From the NCBI GenBank assembly GCA_019054805.1, contig JAHQIY010000024.1:310001-374000 (forward strand): a stretch of 64,000 nt of DNA, given 5' to 3'. A program made the position numbers and the translations under genes. This stretch comes from Brachionus manjavacas (lineage: Eukaryota; Rotifera; Eurotatoria; Ploima; Brachionidae). Below are positions 11,264-23,100 of the stretch, in pieces (position 1 is the stretch's first letter; each line of letters begins with the position of its first letter). The notes beneath the pieces were generated by a model, which saw only the letters and a list, made by a program, of their open reading frames with translations, did no database searches and was not told the origin of the DNA.

Positions 11264-11586
11264 TTATGGAACGGAGTATTTTTTCAATAAATTGGGTATA
11301 TCATCGGCAAAAAAAGATCTTGAGTATCGTTTGGTGACGTGGTCCTTTTTGTAAAAAAAACCATCAGTCGTGGCATTATTAAATCTATTCGACTCGTTTT
11401 TGGTCGATTTAAAACTTTGGTTTGATTCATTATCAAAAAATAGAAAATTGTTTTTATTCTTAGAATCATTTGATAGATAGATTGCATTAGTTATCTTGAT
11501 CTTTTCTGATAATATACTGTTTTCTTTTTCATTTGATGCTTTAACTGAACTAAGTAGCGATTGACGAATTGTCTTCTTTTTCGGAC
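11264..11586 (-). CDS. Orphan terminal exon of an unknown gene
   Basis: The minus strand has an acceptor (CCTTAAG) followed by about 106 open codons ending TAA at 11264-11266. The peptide is Asn/Ser/Lys-rich with a conserved-looking end, KRYSRSFFADDIPNLLKKYS. The exon begins in phase 1. A possible 31-bp microexon lies just upstream (about 11649-11679), with donor GTAGTT and a 62-bp intron. Further exons are not visible: the hAT relic at 11711-12536 lies immediately upstream and may sit in the intron or have cut the gene. No family recognised. Confidence 0.5.
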
Positions 11587-11710
11587 CTTAAGGATCAATT
11601 AAAGCTATTATTAAAACAACATAATAAATTATAAGGTTAGTAAACTACAAGTATTCTTTGACGAGCAACAAAATCTAAGCTAAAAAAGCCGATTATTCAT
11701 AAGTTTTCAA

Positions 11711-12536
11711 TAGGTAGAACGACTCCAGAAAACCGGCTATAAACCGGTTTTATACAAAACCGACTCTAGATTAGAGCTGAATTTTAAAACCGGCTCTGTT
11801 CTCAAACCGGTTTTTTAAATCGGTTTTTTAAAGTTTTAGTTTTAAGACCGGTTAAACCGACTTGAAATTTTCTTAATCCCTCTTTATTATATTGAAATGT
11901 TATTTGCACAAAATAAACAAAGTCTAAATTTCTCTTTTTGATTTCAAAAGGAGAAATCGAGACAATAAAAAAAGAATACCAAAAAGGCAAAAATTTTATT
12001 TTAAAAATACTTTAATATTTTTTCGATTTAAAAAACTTAAATAAAAATTAAAAAATTTGAAAACTTTATATTTTCAGATTATTTAAAAAAACCTCGCCTT
12101 GAAAAATCTAATGATTTTATCCAATACAATGGTGGTTTCATTCAAACTTCAAAATCTTAAGACTGATTGCAAAAGATTATTTAAGTATAAGCCCTACAAG
12201 TGTTGCTTCTGATAAACTTTTTCAGCGGCTGGTTTAACCACAACAAAAGACCGCACATCATTGAATTCAAATAGCCTATTTGAATTTAATGATGTAAAAG
12301 GTTAATCTGCTTGAATTCGTGGAAAAAAAGTAGATTTTGTAAATAAAATATTTAATGAGAATTTTTTTTCAATGAAATGTTTTACAATTAGATCATTTTT
12401 TGTTAATTTTTATTTTCAAATCGACTTGAACCCACTTTTAAACCGGCTTCAATTTGAAACCGACTCTAAAACCGACTTGGAATCTGGAACCGGTTTCCAA
12501 GCCGGTTTATAATTTCAAGTAGGTCTACCAGCCCTA
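11711..12536. mobile_element. hAT transposon relic, 826 bp, with 8-bp target duplication
   Basis: The 8 bases GTTTTCAA occur immediately before (11703-11710) and after (12537-12544) the element, an exact hAT-size duplication. The ends are imperfect inverted repeats: TAGGTAGAACGACT on the left, and TAGGGCTGGTAGACCTACT on the complement of the right, differing mainly by a 5-base deletion. Many copies of AACCGG/CCGGTT crowd both ends, as hAT subterminal repeats do. Inside, the plus strand at about 12160-12300 keeps the transposase C-terminal dimerisation motif (FSAAGLTTTKDRTSL) with stops before it. Most of the transposase is gone. Confidence 0.85.
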
Positions 12537-12783
12537 GTTTTCAAACTAAAACTCATTTTAAATGCAAATCTTGATGTCAATGGAGTTGGCACCCTCGTGG
12601 CTTATTTTTAATTTTTTTATTTTTAATTAATTAACATTATTAAAATTTAGATAATTAATTTTTTTTTCTATTATATAATTATTTTTAAACTATATTTTAA
12701 TTAATTTTTAGTATTTTGGCAATAAGGTTTAAACGAAGGCTACAGCTATTCGGATAAACCCTTGGGAAAAAAATACAAAAATA

Positions 12784-13289
12784 ATTTGTGAAAATGTGTG
12801 TATTTTTGCTTTGAAGAAGACAGTGATCATGTAAAAACCTACTGCTGACCATTACATTACATGGTGAAAAAGTGAGGCTAGCTTCGATTTTTTAGCATTC
12901 AGCTATAAGTCTATACTTTTTAAATAGTGCTGAGTTTCGATCGGAAAATTTATTTTTTCCAAGCATTTAGTGTACAATCAGCAAGTCTTTTAATGTTTAT
13001 CTTTTCTGTCTTGAAAATGTTCAATATCAGAGTTGTTTTAAGGTCACAGGCCTCAAGTTCAAGTCCAGACTCGGAATTTAAATAGGCTGCCACAATAACT
13101 ACCTGGAACGGCACAAAAATTCATGTGACCTGACGTTAAAAAAAAATTTAAGTCTGTGCCTTGGTTTATCCACAAATGGTACACTTATTGTAGTTAACTT
13201 GGTGGTGTCTATTGAGCAATGTATTTGTCTGTATTTAGCCTCCTCTCTTCTTTCTCAATATGAGATAAAAATACACACATTTTCAAATG
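12784..13289. mobile_element. About 0.5-kb element with 22-bp terminal inverted repeats
   Basis: The left end, GAAAATGTGTGTATTTTT, is repeated in inverse at the right end (about 13267-13289). The interior is less AT-rich than its surroundings and includes GTTCAAGTCC near 13054, which resembles a Pol III B box. It could be a SINE-like or TIR element; no coding frame. Confidence 0.5.
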
Positions 13290-13292
13290 TTA

Positions 13293-14830
13293 TGTTTCTA
13301 TTTTTTTTAATTTTTAATTAATTTTATAAAATTTTTATCCTTAAAAAAAATTTGAAGTAAAATTAAAAATAATTTTTTTTAATAAAAAAGCAGCAACAGC
13401 ATCTCTATTAGTTTAGAAGACTGCGGAAGAAATAAAAGATATTTCGTTAGGAAAAAAAATTGATTGAAATAATTAAAAATAATACTAATCATCATCATTG
13501 CCCATTATCTTAAGATTAAATAATCGAAATTTAAAATTCATTTTTTAAAATGTTGTTTTAAAAAAAATGAGAAAATTTGTTTTAAATATGTAAAATAAAA
13601 ATTAAAAGTGATTTTTTGAAATTTAAATTTTTTTTAATAATTGAATAAGTCATGATTTCAAATTTGTCATATTATAAGTTGATGACTTGAATATTTTATC
13701 AACTGGAACTTATTAAAATTCATTTTACTTTATTTGAAAATTTTATCTTTATTCTTTTTAGGAATCTTGTCACGTACATAATTCAATATATAAGCAACTC
13801 TTTTTATTATTATAGTCATCTTATCATTAATAAAGAATAATTTATAACAATCTTTTTATTGTCCTATATACAATGATTTAATTTTGTACTTGTTTTTTTT
13901 TGACACAACCATAGTTCGAAAACTTAAAAATTAGCTGTTATTAGAGTGATTCGAAGCAAATCTTTCAAATAAAATTGTTAATAAGCAAAATAGGACATTA
14001 AAATTGAACAAAAATAATTTATTTCTAAAATTTCAACAAAATTTATTTTATAATATCTAATAGCATAATGATTCCAGAAATAATTCAAATAGCAAATATT
14101 CCAAATTATGGGCTAGAATCAAAACAATTGTGTTTAATCACCGATTTTTCGTTAATAAAATAAAAACTAATGCCACTCAATTGCATTTCTTTTGTCCCAA
14201 AAATAATTATCAAAAATCGATTGCTAAATTAGTTTTACGATTGTCAAAGATTGATGCATTTCTAGTTTTGGCCTTTTTTAAAACACAAAATCTAAATTAT
14301 TTGTAGCGTTCCGAAAGTTAGTTTAAAATTAATAGACATCAATATACAATGTTGATAGTTTTACGACAATAAATGAAAATTAGAATTAGCTTGTGAATTT
14401 TGTTTCAGTGATTAACAATTAGATTATTTAAATAGCTATTAAGAGTGCGTTAACAATTATTAATCATATTTTTAAAAGTTGACCCTTTGATATTCAAAAT
14501 TTTTAAAATCAACATTTCATTTTATTCTTCTTTTATTACCCCTAAATTTCTTGGAATTGTTTACTTCTTTTTATCGACTTACATTTTATGCTGATATTTA
14601 ATTTAAAAAATAAAAATTAATGATACCAAAAATTGTAGAACAATTTAAGTTAATTTTTATTGATGTGATATTATTTATTTTTATGATTCTGATTCTTCAT
14701 TTACTTAAGTTTTATTAAGACATGGCCCCAATCAATATAATGACTGAAAACGGGTGAAGACAAAGTTTTCGGACCAAGTTTGATCTGTCTTAGCTTCCCG
14801 GTCTTAAATGCGATTTAAAATCTGAAGAAA
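13293..14830. other. No gene seen
   Basis: Very AT-rich, with long A and T runs. No frame, splice-supported exon or clear repeat pair recognised. Confidence 0.35.
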
Positions 14831-14919
14831 GATTTGGTTATGTGAAATTCAGTACAAAATGATAAAAAGAACAGAAAAAAATGTAACAAAAATTGAACAA
14901 ATTTTTTTCTAAAGGTCTG

Positions 14920-15124
14920 AGCTTAGTTCTGTGAATACAGCATAGTGCAACATTCAAAGTTTCATCAAGCATCAAGATCTGCTAGATTTGCAGAGTTAAG
15001 CAGAAATTAAATTTCAATATAATCGAGCGTAGTGCATTTTGGAGAGATTTTGCACATCGTTAGCAGACTTCTACAGTTGATGCAAGTTTGAATGTTGCAC
15101 AATGCTGTATTCACAGAGCTAATT
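14920..15124. mobile_element. MITE with about 38-bp inverted arms
   Basis: The left arm (about 14920-14958) contains CTGTGAATACAGCATAGTGC and AACATTCAAA. The right arm (about 15085-15123) is its reverse complement with few changes. A diverged relative occurs at 16530-16715. To the left, at about 14839, lies GTGAAATTCAGTNC, the outer end seen in the element at 16453-16785, so this may be the inner part of a larger copy. Confidence 0.7.
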
Positions 15125-15204
15125 TTAAAATTAAAAAAAAAGCTATTTAATTTTTTTAAACTTAACTTCAAAAAACCAAAGATTTAAAATCCAGAGAGTG
15201 TGTT

Positions 15205-15483
15205 CAGACTTGTTTTTAAGTCACAGTTTTAAGTCTAAGTCACAAAAATTTAAGTCAAAGTCATGACTTAAATTTTTTTTTCATTTTTTTAGTGAAGTTT
15301 AGTCGAGTCAACTAATTTTCTGATTTTAAAACTTAACTTTTTTTGGATTAAAATAAAAAATCATATTTATTTTTTAGTTTAAAAATCAGATAATTAGTTC
15401 ACTTGACTAAACTTCACTAAAAAAAAAAAATTTAAGTCATTGACTTGACTTGACTTAAGACTTGTGACTTAAAAACAACTTTG
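15205..15483. mobile_element. 279-bp hAT-type MITE with exact 8-bp target duplication
   Basis: AGTGTGTT lies at 15197-15204 and again at 15484-15491. The ends are inverted repeats, CAGACTTGTTTTTAAGTCAC on the left and CAAAGTTGTTTTTAAGTCAC on the complement of the right. AAGTC repeats line both ends. The middle is a long palindrome: AGTGAAGTTTAGTCGAGTCA near 15290 pairs with its inverse near 15400. It has no coding capacity. It is inserted between two other MITEs. Confidence 0.85.
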
Positions 15484-15501
15484 AGTGTGTTACAGTACGT
15501 T

Positions 15502-15770
15502 TCTGAAATAAGTTGACAGCTTGCTTGAGCACATGCTCTAGAGCTGCGCTAGAACAAAAAAAGTTCTAGAGCGTGTTCAAGTATCCACTAATTGTATCCA
15601 TTCTTTTATCATATGGCAATAGGGGATGTTCTATAGAATTTAATTGATTCTGTTAAATTTTGTAATAAGTTATTTAAAATGCTTGCGCATGCGCATGAGA
15701 AAAAAATAAATGTTCTAGAGACGCTTGTGCAGTGCTCTAAAAACTGTCAACTTATTTTAACTTGAAATAA
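15502..15770. mobile_element. MITE with AATAAGTTGACAG ends
   Basis: AATAAGTTGACAG at about 15507-15519 is inverted at about 15744-15756. Just inside, related sequences with GCTCTAGAG and TTCTAGAGC repeats continue the inverse symmetry. About 270 bp, no coding frame. Confidence 0.65.
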
Positions 15771-15944
15771 TAATTATTTTTGATCAGCAGATTGCTTTCC
15801 TTCATCAATAAATATCATTCAGACAAAATATTTATATTCTGGTCCGACTTGGCGGGCTCTAATTATGCAGAAGCACCATTAGATTTTATAATCGAATAAT
15901 CCTGCAAATTTGCCTGAAGTTACCTATTGAAAATGGATGAGCAG

Positions 15945-16229
15945 CTAAAACACTTCATCAAATGAGGCAGCAAAATGTCTGCATGAAATCAGCCTAACAT
16001 CAATACAGACCTTGATGGAATGTGTCAAGAATCGGATTGAAAAAATCGAACAAATGGTGTAATAGACAAAATTTATTAATAAACCTTGTGAAATTTTAAA
16101 TTCTCTTTTTAAATAACTTGGCTTTAGTCTTAATTCTTTAAAAATAAAGGAGTTATGACCTTTTGAAAAAAACCCGGATACTTGGTCTTCACCCGTAAGT
16201 AATGTTATTATCCAAGATAGAGCAACCAA
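15945..16229 (-). other. Uncertain open frame, probably not a gene
   Basis: A 95-codon minus-strand frame that contains GEDQVSGFF. A similar DNA string (CGGGTGAAGAC) occurs on the plus strand near 14752, so this is more likely repeat sequence than a gene. No family features. Confidence 0.25.
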
Positions 16230-16452
16230 AGCATCAACTTACATGGAGTACTAGAAGAGGTATCAGAGAAAAAGAAATAATTTTGATTTACATCACATTA
16301 TTTTTATTATTATTACTTTAATTAAAATATTGATCAAAAGAACCCCTTCTTTCAGCATACAAAATTTTTTGTTCAAAGAAAATTTTGAGTAAAAAAGAAT
16401 TCTTCAAAGGATTTTAGAAAAAATTTAAAATTAAAGATTTTTACTTAAATGG

Positions 16453-16785
16453 TTTTGTGAAATTCAGTTCGAAAGAACAGAATAAAATGTTTAAAAAGAT
16501 CAAAAAACTTTTTTCTTTTAGTTCAAAATGAGCTCTGTGAATACAACCTGCTGCAACATTAATAATTCCTTCAGATGTCAAAGATGCGTAAATCTCTGCA
16601 AATTGCACTTTGTTAGATTAAACTGAAATTTAATTTCTGATAAATTTTCGTAGTTTAGCAGGCTTGAAAAGGTGATTTATGTTGCACCATGTTGCATTTG
16701 CAGAACTCATTTACAGAATTATTCTAGTTGAAAAAAATCAATTTTTAACATTTGGTTCTGTTCTTTTGAACAGGATTTCACAAAA
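16453..16785. mobile_element. 333-bp MITE with about 40-bp inverted repeats
   Basis: The left end TTTTGTGAAATTCAGTTCGA, continuing through AAGAACAGAA, is inverted at the right end (about 16741-16785). The inner part is a diverged copy of the 14920-15124 palindrome (CTGTGAATACAACCTGCTGC). It belongs with the 60064-60300 and 37950-38290 elements, which share the GTGAAATTC...GAACA end. Confidence 0.7.
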
Positions 16786-17163
16786 TAAGACAAATATTTT
16801 GTTTGTAAAATAAATAAATTATTTTTTTATCTTTTGATTTCTGTTTTTTTTGTAATTAATTTTAAGTTCGTAGTGTTCGAGGCTGATTTCAATTAAGTGA
16901 ATAAAATGGGTCAACTTTTAGATAAAAATTACTAAGCAAATAAAAAATTCTAAAACATACCTGATAATTTTTCGGGCTTAAAATAAGAAAAAAAATGTTA
17001 TTTTTAATAAAAATGTTAGTTAAATTTTATTCCAAAAATGGTTAAAGGTAAAGATTTAAAAAAAAGTTGATTGTTAATTCAAGATAGGAACAAAACAAAA
17101 CAAAGAAATTGATTAATAAAAATTAGAAAACAAAAAGGTAACAAAAAAGTATCTCATTACGTT

Positions 17164-20100
17164 TTATTTTTGACTTTTATTCGAATTAGGCGTTAGCGAT
17201 TGTGTTCTATTTTTACTTAAATTTAAAATAAGCAGTTTTGGTGATTTTAAGCTTTTTGTTGACACCGCACTATTGTTAAAACTAGTGTTATTGCTATTAA
17301 ACTTAGTAATCAACTGGTTATTAAGCTCTTGGTAATCACTATCAAATTCTATATGGCTCAAATCAGAAGCTTGTATTTTATTTAATTTTATTAACTGTTT
17401 TACGCTATCGGGCTTGTATTTCTTAATATGCAAAGTATCCTTTAGCTGTATTTGTTGCTCATTAATTTTAAATTTTACATGGCTATTCCTATTTTCTTTG
17501 TCGTCTATTTCTTAAAAAATTTAACCATTTTTAAGCAAATTTTGTCAAAAAAGCCATTCATTTTTTCAAAAAGCCTTTAAAATTGTTAATTTCGTCAACA
17601 AATTTAAAAGGCAAAAAATGAGCCCTATTGATCTATTTACCTTTGACTGTGCTATTGTGCTGCGATTGATGAAAGATAAGATCGGAGAACGGATGAGGCC
17701 GGACAACATTGGTATTGTTGGGCTGGAATTGTATGCTCTTGTTGGTCATATTCAGTGGTTTGAGTGTTGAGTACTTGTCTTCGTTGGTCTTGCGTCGGAT
17801 CGACACAGAACTCGACAGATCGGGCTGGCTCAAGTCTTTTGACTTTGGCTCAGTTGACTCGTTCAGACTCAAATTTGATTTATAGTTTGACAAATGGGAC
17901 ATGTTTTGTTTTTCTTTGTTTGTCAATTCATTTATGCTGTTTACAATGGAAATGGTGGGCAAAGTGGTCTCTTTTCTCAAGCGGAAGCTGGTGCTGGCAA
18001 AATTATTGTTGGTCGACTTTTGGCTAGTGTTTGAATTGCGGTGGGATTTGAGTTCGATGATTGATGATATTGGACTGTGAGCTTCAGTTGAACTTGGTCT
18101 AGTTGTTCTGATAGGTTGGGACGCGGGCGCTTGGCTAGAGTTGCTATTAATGATGGTGTTGCTGGTTTGATTTTGAGTTGTGCTTGGGTTGGAGTTGTTG
18201 TTGGAGGAATGGCTGATGTGATGGTGCTTTTTGTAGGCTTGACCATCGATTTTAAGCTCGATTCCAATATAGTTCGGCTGAGGTACTGTCATTGCTTTGT
18301 GAATTAGCTCGAAGCGGCCAGTGTCGCAGTTTTTGTTGCTTTTCCTGTCTATGATAACTTTGCAGACATCTTCTAGGACCGAGTCGCACAGAAAAGCGGT
18401 TACTGCAGTCGATCGTGCCATTGTTGGACTGCAGTTTATTTCAATGAGCCAAGGTTTTAGATCTTCGCCAATCATGAAATCAGCTCCGTACAGTTCAAAG
18501 GTGTTTTTTCTTGTCTCAATGATGTCTTGGGTCGAGAGCATTGAGCATATGATGGCGTTTTTCATGCCCGGATATATCACTTGGTGCCATGCTTCCGACT
18601 GATTCTTTTTTTTCAAGTATTTGTCGATAAACTCCTCATTCGTCCACATGTTTTCTCTTGGCAATTCGTCTGATCTCTCCGCATCGTTTTTGTAATTTTT
18701 CTGTATGGAATAGTTACACAAATGGACGTTTTGATGAGTTGTGTCCAGGGTGAATTCAGTGGTACAAAATCTCAAGTAGCAATCTTTGTACATCCAAATT
18801 GTCAAAGGATTAAAGTCAGTGACCAAAAACCTTTTGGTAAAATTAATCAAGATTAAAGAGGCCAGTTTATTTTGTTGTTTTATTTTCTTAATTTACCATT
18901 GTCTTATGTCGAATTTTATTTTGTGAATTAAAAGTGGTCTTTCAATATATTTTTGTACCACATACTTTCCGTCCCGCTGCAGCGGACTAGTGTTAAGCTC
19001 GAGGATGTTCTCAATTTTATCAAAAACAATTATTCCTTTTAATTTTTAATTAGGCAAGCTATCAATTTAATAATAATTTTTTAGATATTTAAAAAAAAAA
19101 TTCTAGTCTATTGATGATAATAATATTTTTTAAAATCTTATCTTTAACTCCTGGAAACCTGGCACTGGTTCTTACATATTCCGAAAATTACAAGTACAAA
19201 ATTCTTTCTCATTTGTTTGAATTGACAAAATTGAGCTTTTTAAACTTTGAACAACGTGAAACAAATTAATTTTTTTAAATTAATAGAATAAAAATTATTT
19301 TTAATTAACAGGGAAATGTTAGTGATCAAATAATATATCAATATTTTGAGATTTTTTTTATTTTTTTCCAATGATCTATTCGAATTAATATGAATTTAAG
19401 AATTCTTTTTGTATTACGTAATTTTTTGGATCTGATGGGAAACGATCAGATCATTTTTAAAAAAATTCATAATTAAAAATTCAGTTTGGATAGAATATTT
19501 TTTGCATATTGCTAGCGGCTTAATGAACTGATAAGTTCGTAGCTAACATTACTCTTCTTAGTTATTTTTCCCATGTTATTATTTATATTTTATTAATTAC
19601 TTTAATAGGTGTTTTGGAGATATAATATAAGCAAATGCTAAAAGCGACCAGTTTTATGCAAGTGTTTATGGCAAAATACTTCTGTTTTGATCTATAATAA
19701 AAGATGGTAAACTTCACAACTTGTTTTGTTTAAATGGCTAATAATAAGCTAGTTGGCCTACAACAATATATTTTTTACAAATATTTTTTTAATGAAATTA
19801 TTTAAATAATTTTTTTAAATTTTTGAATTTATCTTCTATGAAATTTTCCTTATGACTTTTTTTTTTCAATTTCTTAATATACCAGAGAGTTTGATAAATG
19901 AACAATTAGTTAAAAAAAAGTTAAGTTAATGTTTAGTTTTATGTGAAATGAATTTTTGAAATAAAAAATCATATATTCACATAAAAAAAAGAAATCTTTA
20001 TAAGAAAAATATTTGAATTTGTTACCTGAAAGATCAGTTATTTATCAATAAATTTAATATTATTTTTTTCTTCCAAAAATTAAATTTTTGCTATAAATCT

Positions 20101-23100
20101 AAATAAAAATCTCCTATTTCTCCATTTTTTTGTTATCTTGGTCTGAAAACCCTCATAAGCTCAAAAATCTTAGCAGATTTGGAAACTATATTACTAAATT
20201 TTTAAAAACTTACTGGAATTAATTTTTTTTTAACTTTTTTTATTTAAACAATATTGAACATTTTAGTACTTGGTCGGGTTTCTATTTTTTTGTCAAAAGA
20301 CTATCATATTTACATTCAATAAATAAATAAAAACAAAAATTAATTGCTTTGAAAAATTTCCATTCCAAATTAAAAAAAAATACTGCTTAACTTTTAAACA
20401 GCTTACTTAATATCCTACCTTTAAAAAGCTATCTAGTTAAAGCTAAACTATTTAGTTTGTCAGATTATTTTACCTTTTTTATTTATATTTTAAAAAAATT
20501 ATTTTTTTAATCTAAATTTTTAAATTTTAAATATCTCAAAATTAAAAAAAATAAATATTTGGTTAAATAGTCCAAATAAATATAATTAAAATATTTTTTC
20601 AATCAAATATTACCTCTGCCGCGAGATAAAGCTCCGGGTTTAACAATCCATATATTTCTGTATCCATCAATATCGTATTGAGGCAGAAATTTATTCGCAT
20701 TTCTTAAAGTAGCCTCTACTTCATCAACCAAAGATTCGCTTAACTTTTCAAAAGGAACTTTTTCACTTAAAAAAAGTAATTTACTTAAATAATTTCCAGA
20801 AAATGTTATTTTTACTGGCAAGCTGCATAAAACCACTCGTAAAGTTTGAGCCATTTCTCTTCAGGAAGCATATTTTGTACAGGCTTATCAATATCATTAT
20901 TTTCATGAAAATCAATGAATTCTTTTATTTGTTTAATGGCAAAGTCAATGGCTTCCACTGGAACAGAAGTAATTAATTTAATAATTGATTTCCTTGAGCG
21001 ATGTGAACGCACTTGAGCAACAGACTTATTTGAATCAACTGCTTCTGTTTTGCTTTCATTGCCAAAATCCGGATCGTTTTTTTTGGCTTCATCCTTCATT
21101 TTTTTTAATTCCTCGGTGGATGTTATATGAACATCTAAATCGTCTTCATCTGGATAGCCTTTGTAGCTTATTAAAACATATTTTAGCAAACCAATGCAGC
21201 AAGTTAGTCGGTAATCATCGATGAAAGCTAATTTGTCTTCTTCTTGTGACAGCTTGTAGCAACGAGGAAAGAAATCATCTGAAGTCTGTGGACTAAACCA
21301 TGATAAGTTGCGTAAATTGGAGCACAATCCAATTTTGGTTGTAAATGCACCATTCTTGTTAAAATGATTGACCATTTGCTCTCTGCTCAAATATGAATAG
21401 TCTATGTTGCCAGATCGAACTGTCCAAATAAATGTTGGATTAAAACTTTTAACTAAACGAGATAAAATGCCAAAGTAGCCATTATTTTCTTCCCATGGTT
21501 TAACTTTGTCCTCATAGTCTTCTATTACACAGTTAATTTTATAAAAATTTATTCATTTAGATAAAATGTTCATTACCGCCTTCGTCATCAACATCCAAAT
21601 TGTCATCAGCATTGTTACAGTCGTCATCCTTGTCGTCATCATTATTGTCATTTGTGGATGAATTTTTTTTAGATTTTTTCTTCTTAATAGTTGGAATGGA
21701 GTTCATATTTTCAAATTTTTCAACCCATCCTCGGTTTTTTAGGGCCTCTCTTAGCGCTGGATAGGGTCCGATTAGAGTAAATATTTTTTTTTGCTTTTCA
21801 AGAAGATTAATTAGTAAAATATAATAAAATTTTAAGTAATTGTATTTTAAGACATAAACCATAGTGGGAGATTTAATTATTTAATTTTAGATTTCTAATA
21901 ATTTTGAAAATATTTGATTCTATTCATAAGCAATAAAATGAATAAAATAAAATGCTAAAATTGACGCTAAATTTTTTAAAAACAGAAAAAGATATCTTAG
22001 AAATGTCTTCAAATTTGTTCAGATTATTAATCCTAATTGAGACTTAAAACCCCTAATGTTAAATCAAATTCATAGTTTATTATTTAAATTGTTTGCGTTA
22101 AAGTTTAAGTAATTTTCTATGATAATAATCATAAGTAAAAAAAAATTAAAGTAAAAACAATCTATTAAAATTTTGGTCATGTTTGCTAAAAAATTATTAG
22201 ATATGTCAATTTCTGAAACTATAACATTCAGAAAATCAACGTTCCATCGAAAATCCTATCTGATGGCTCGATAATTCGACTTTTTCATTCCGAGTAAGAA
22301 AAAAACATGAAAATAGGAAGATTATTTTAAAGTCAAATAAAAAAATTCATATTTTATATTTTAAGAAGATTAAAATATTTTGAAAAATAAATATTGAAAT
22401 TCTTCGATTGAAAACAAGAAAAATTGTCTATTTTTTGAAAAAATTACGTCGAAAATATAAGCTTGGTTATTTGCTAAGGAAAAAAATTTTATCTTTCTTA
22501 TTTTGTATGTTTTATCCAGACTTGTTCAAAAGTCATAGAGTATTTTTTTTATATTAGACTCATCCTTTTCAAAAAATCTTTAGTCACTTAATATCTTCAT
22601 TTACCGTAAATCCTAGCATACTAGGTCGCGGTTCTGGTGTGTAAATAGCCGAGTACCTAAGACTCGGTTGCAACCCCAATTTTTTTTTCAATATCATTAG
22701 AATTAGAATCCACTGGGTATTATTACCGAAAATAATAGCAAATCTTGAAATTATCAAATATAATTTCTTCTATGCCCATGGGTTCAAGGCGTTTCTTGGG
22801 AAATACCGATCATTTTCATAATCAACCACATTATTTTATTCGGAACCAAGAGTTTATTTAATGTCGAAGAAAATGATGAATCTCAAATGTCAATGAAATC
22901 CATTCAAGTGAATAAAGCTCTATTTAAAATCTTGGGGAATCTTATGAAGAAATCCGACGAAAAAAAGATAAATTTTACTTCATTTTTTTACAATACCACT
23001 AAATATGATAAATAATTCTACATTGCTCAAGATCTTTGACAAATTTAAATAATTTAAACAAAATTTAAAATTAACTTTTTTCAAATTAACCTCAGTGTGA

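Noticed and set aside
17764..18602. Plus-strand and alternative minus-strand frames within the large TTLL exon
   Set aside because: They are shadows of the coding exon, which has clear family motifs in the chosen frame.
22621..22680. tRNA gene
   Set aside because: The hairpins do not form a cloverleaf and the T-arm TTC motif is missing.
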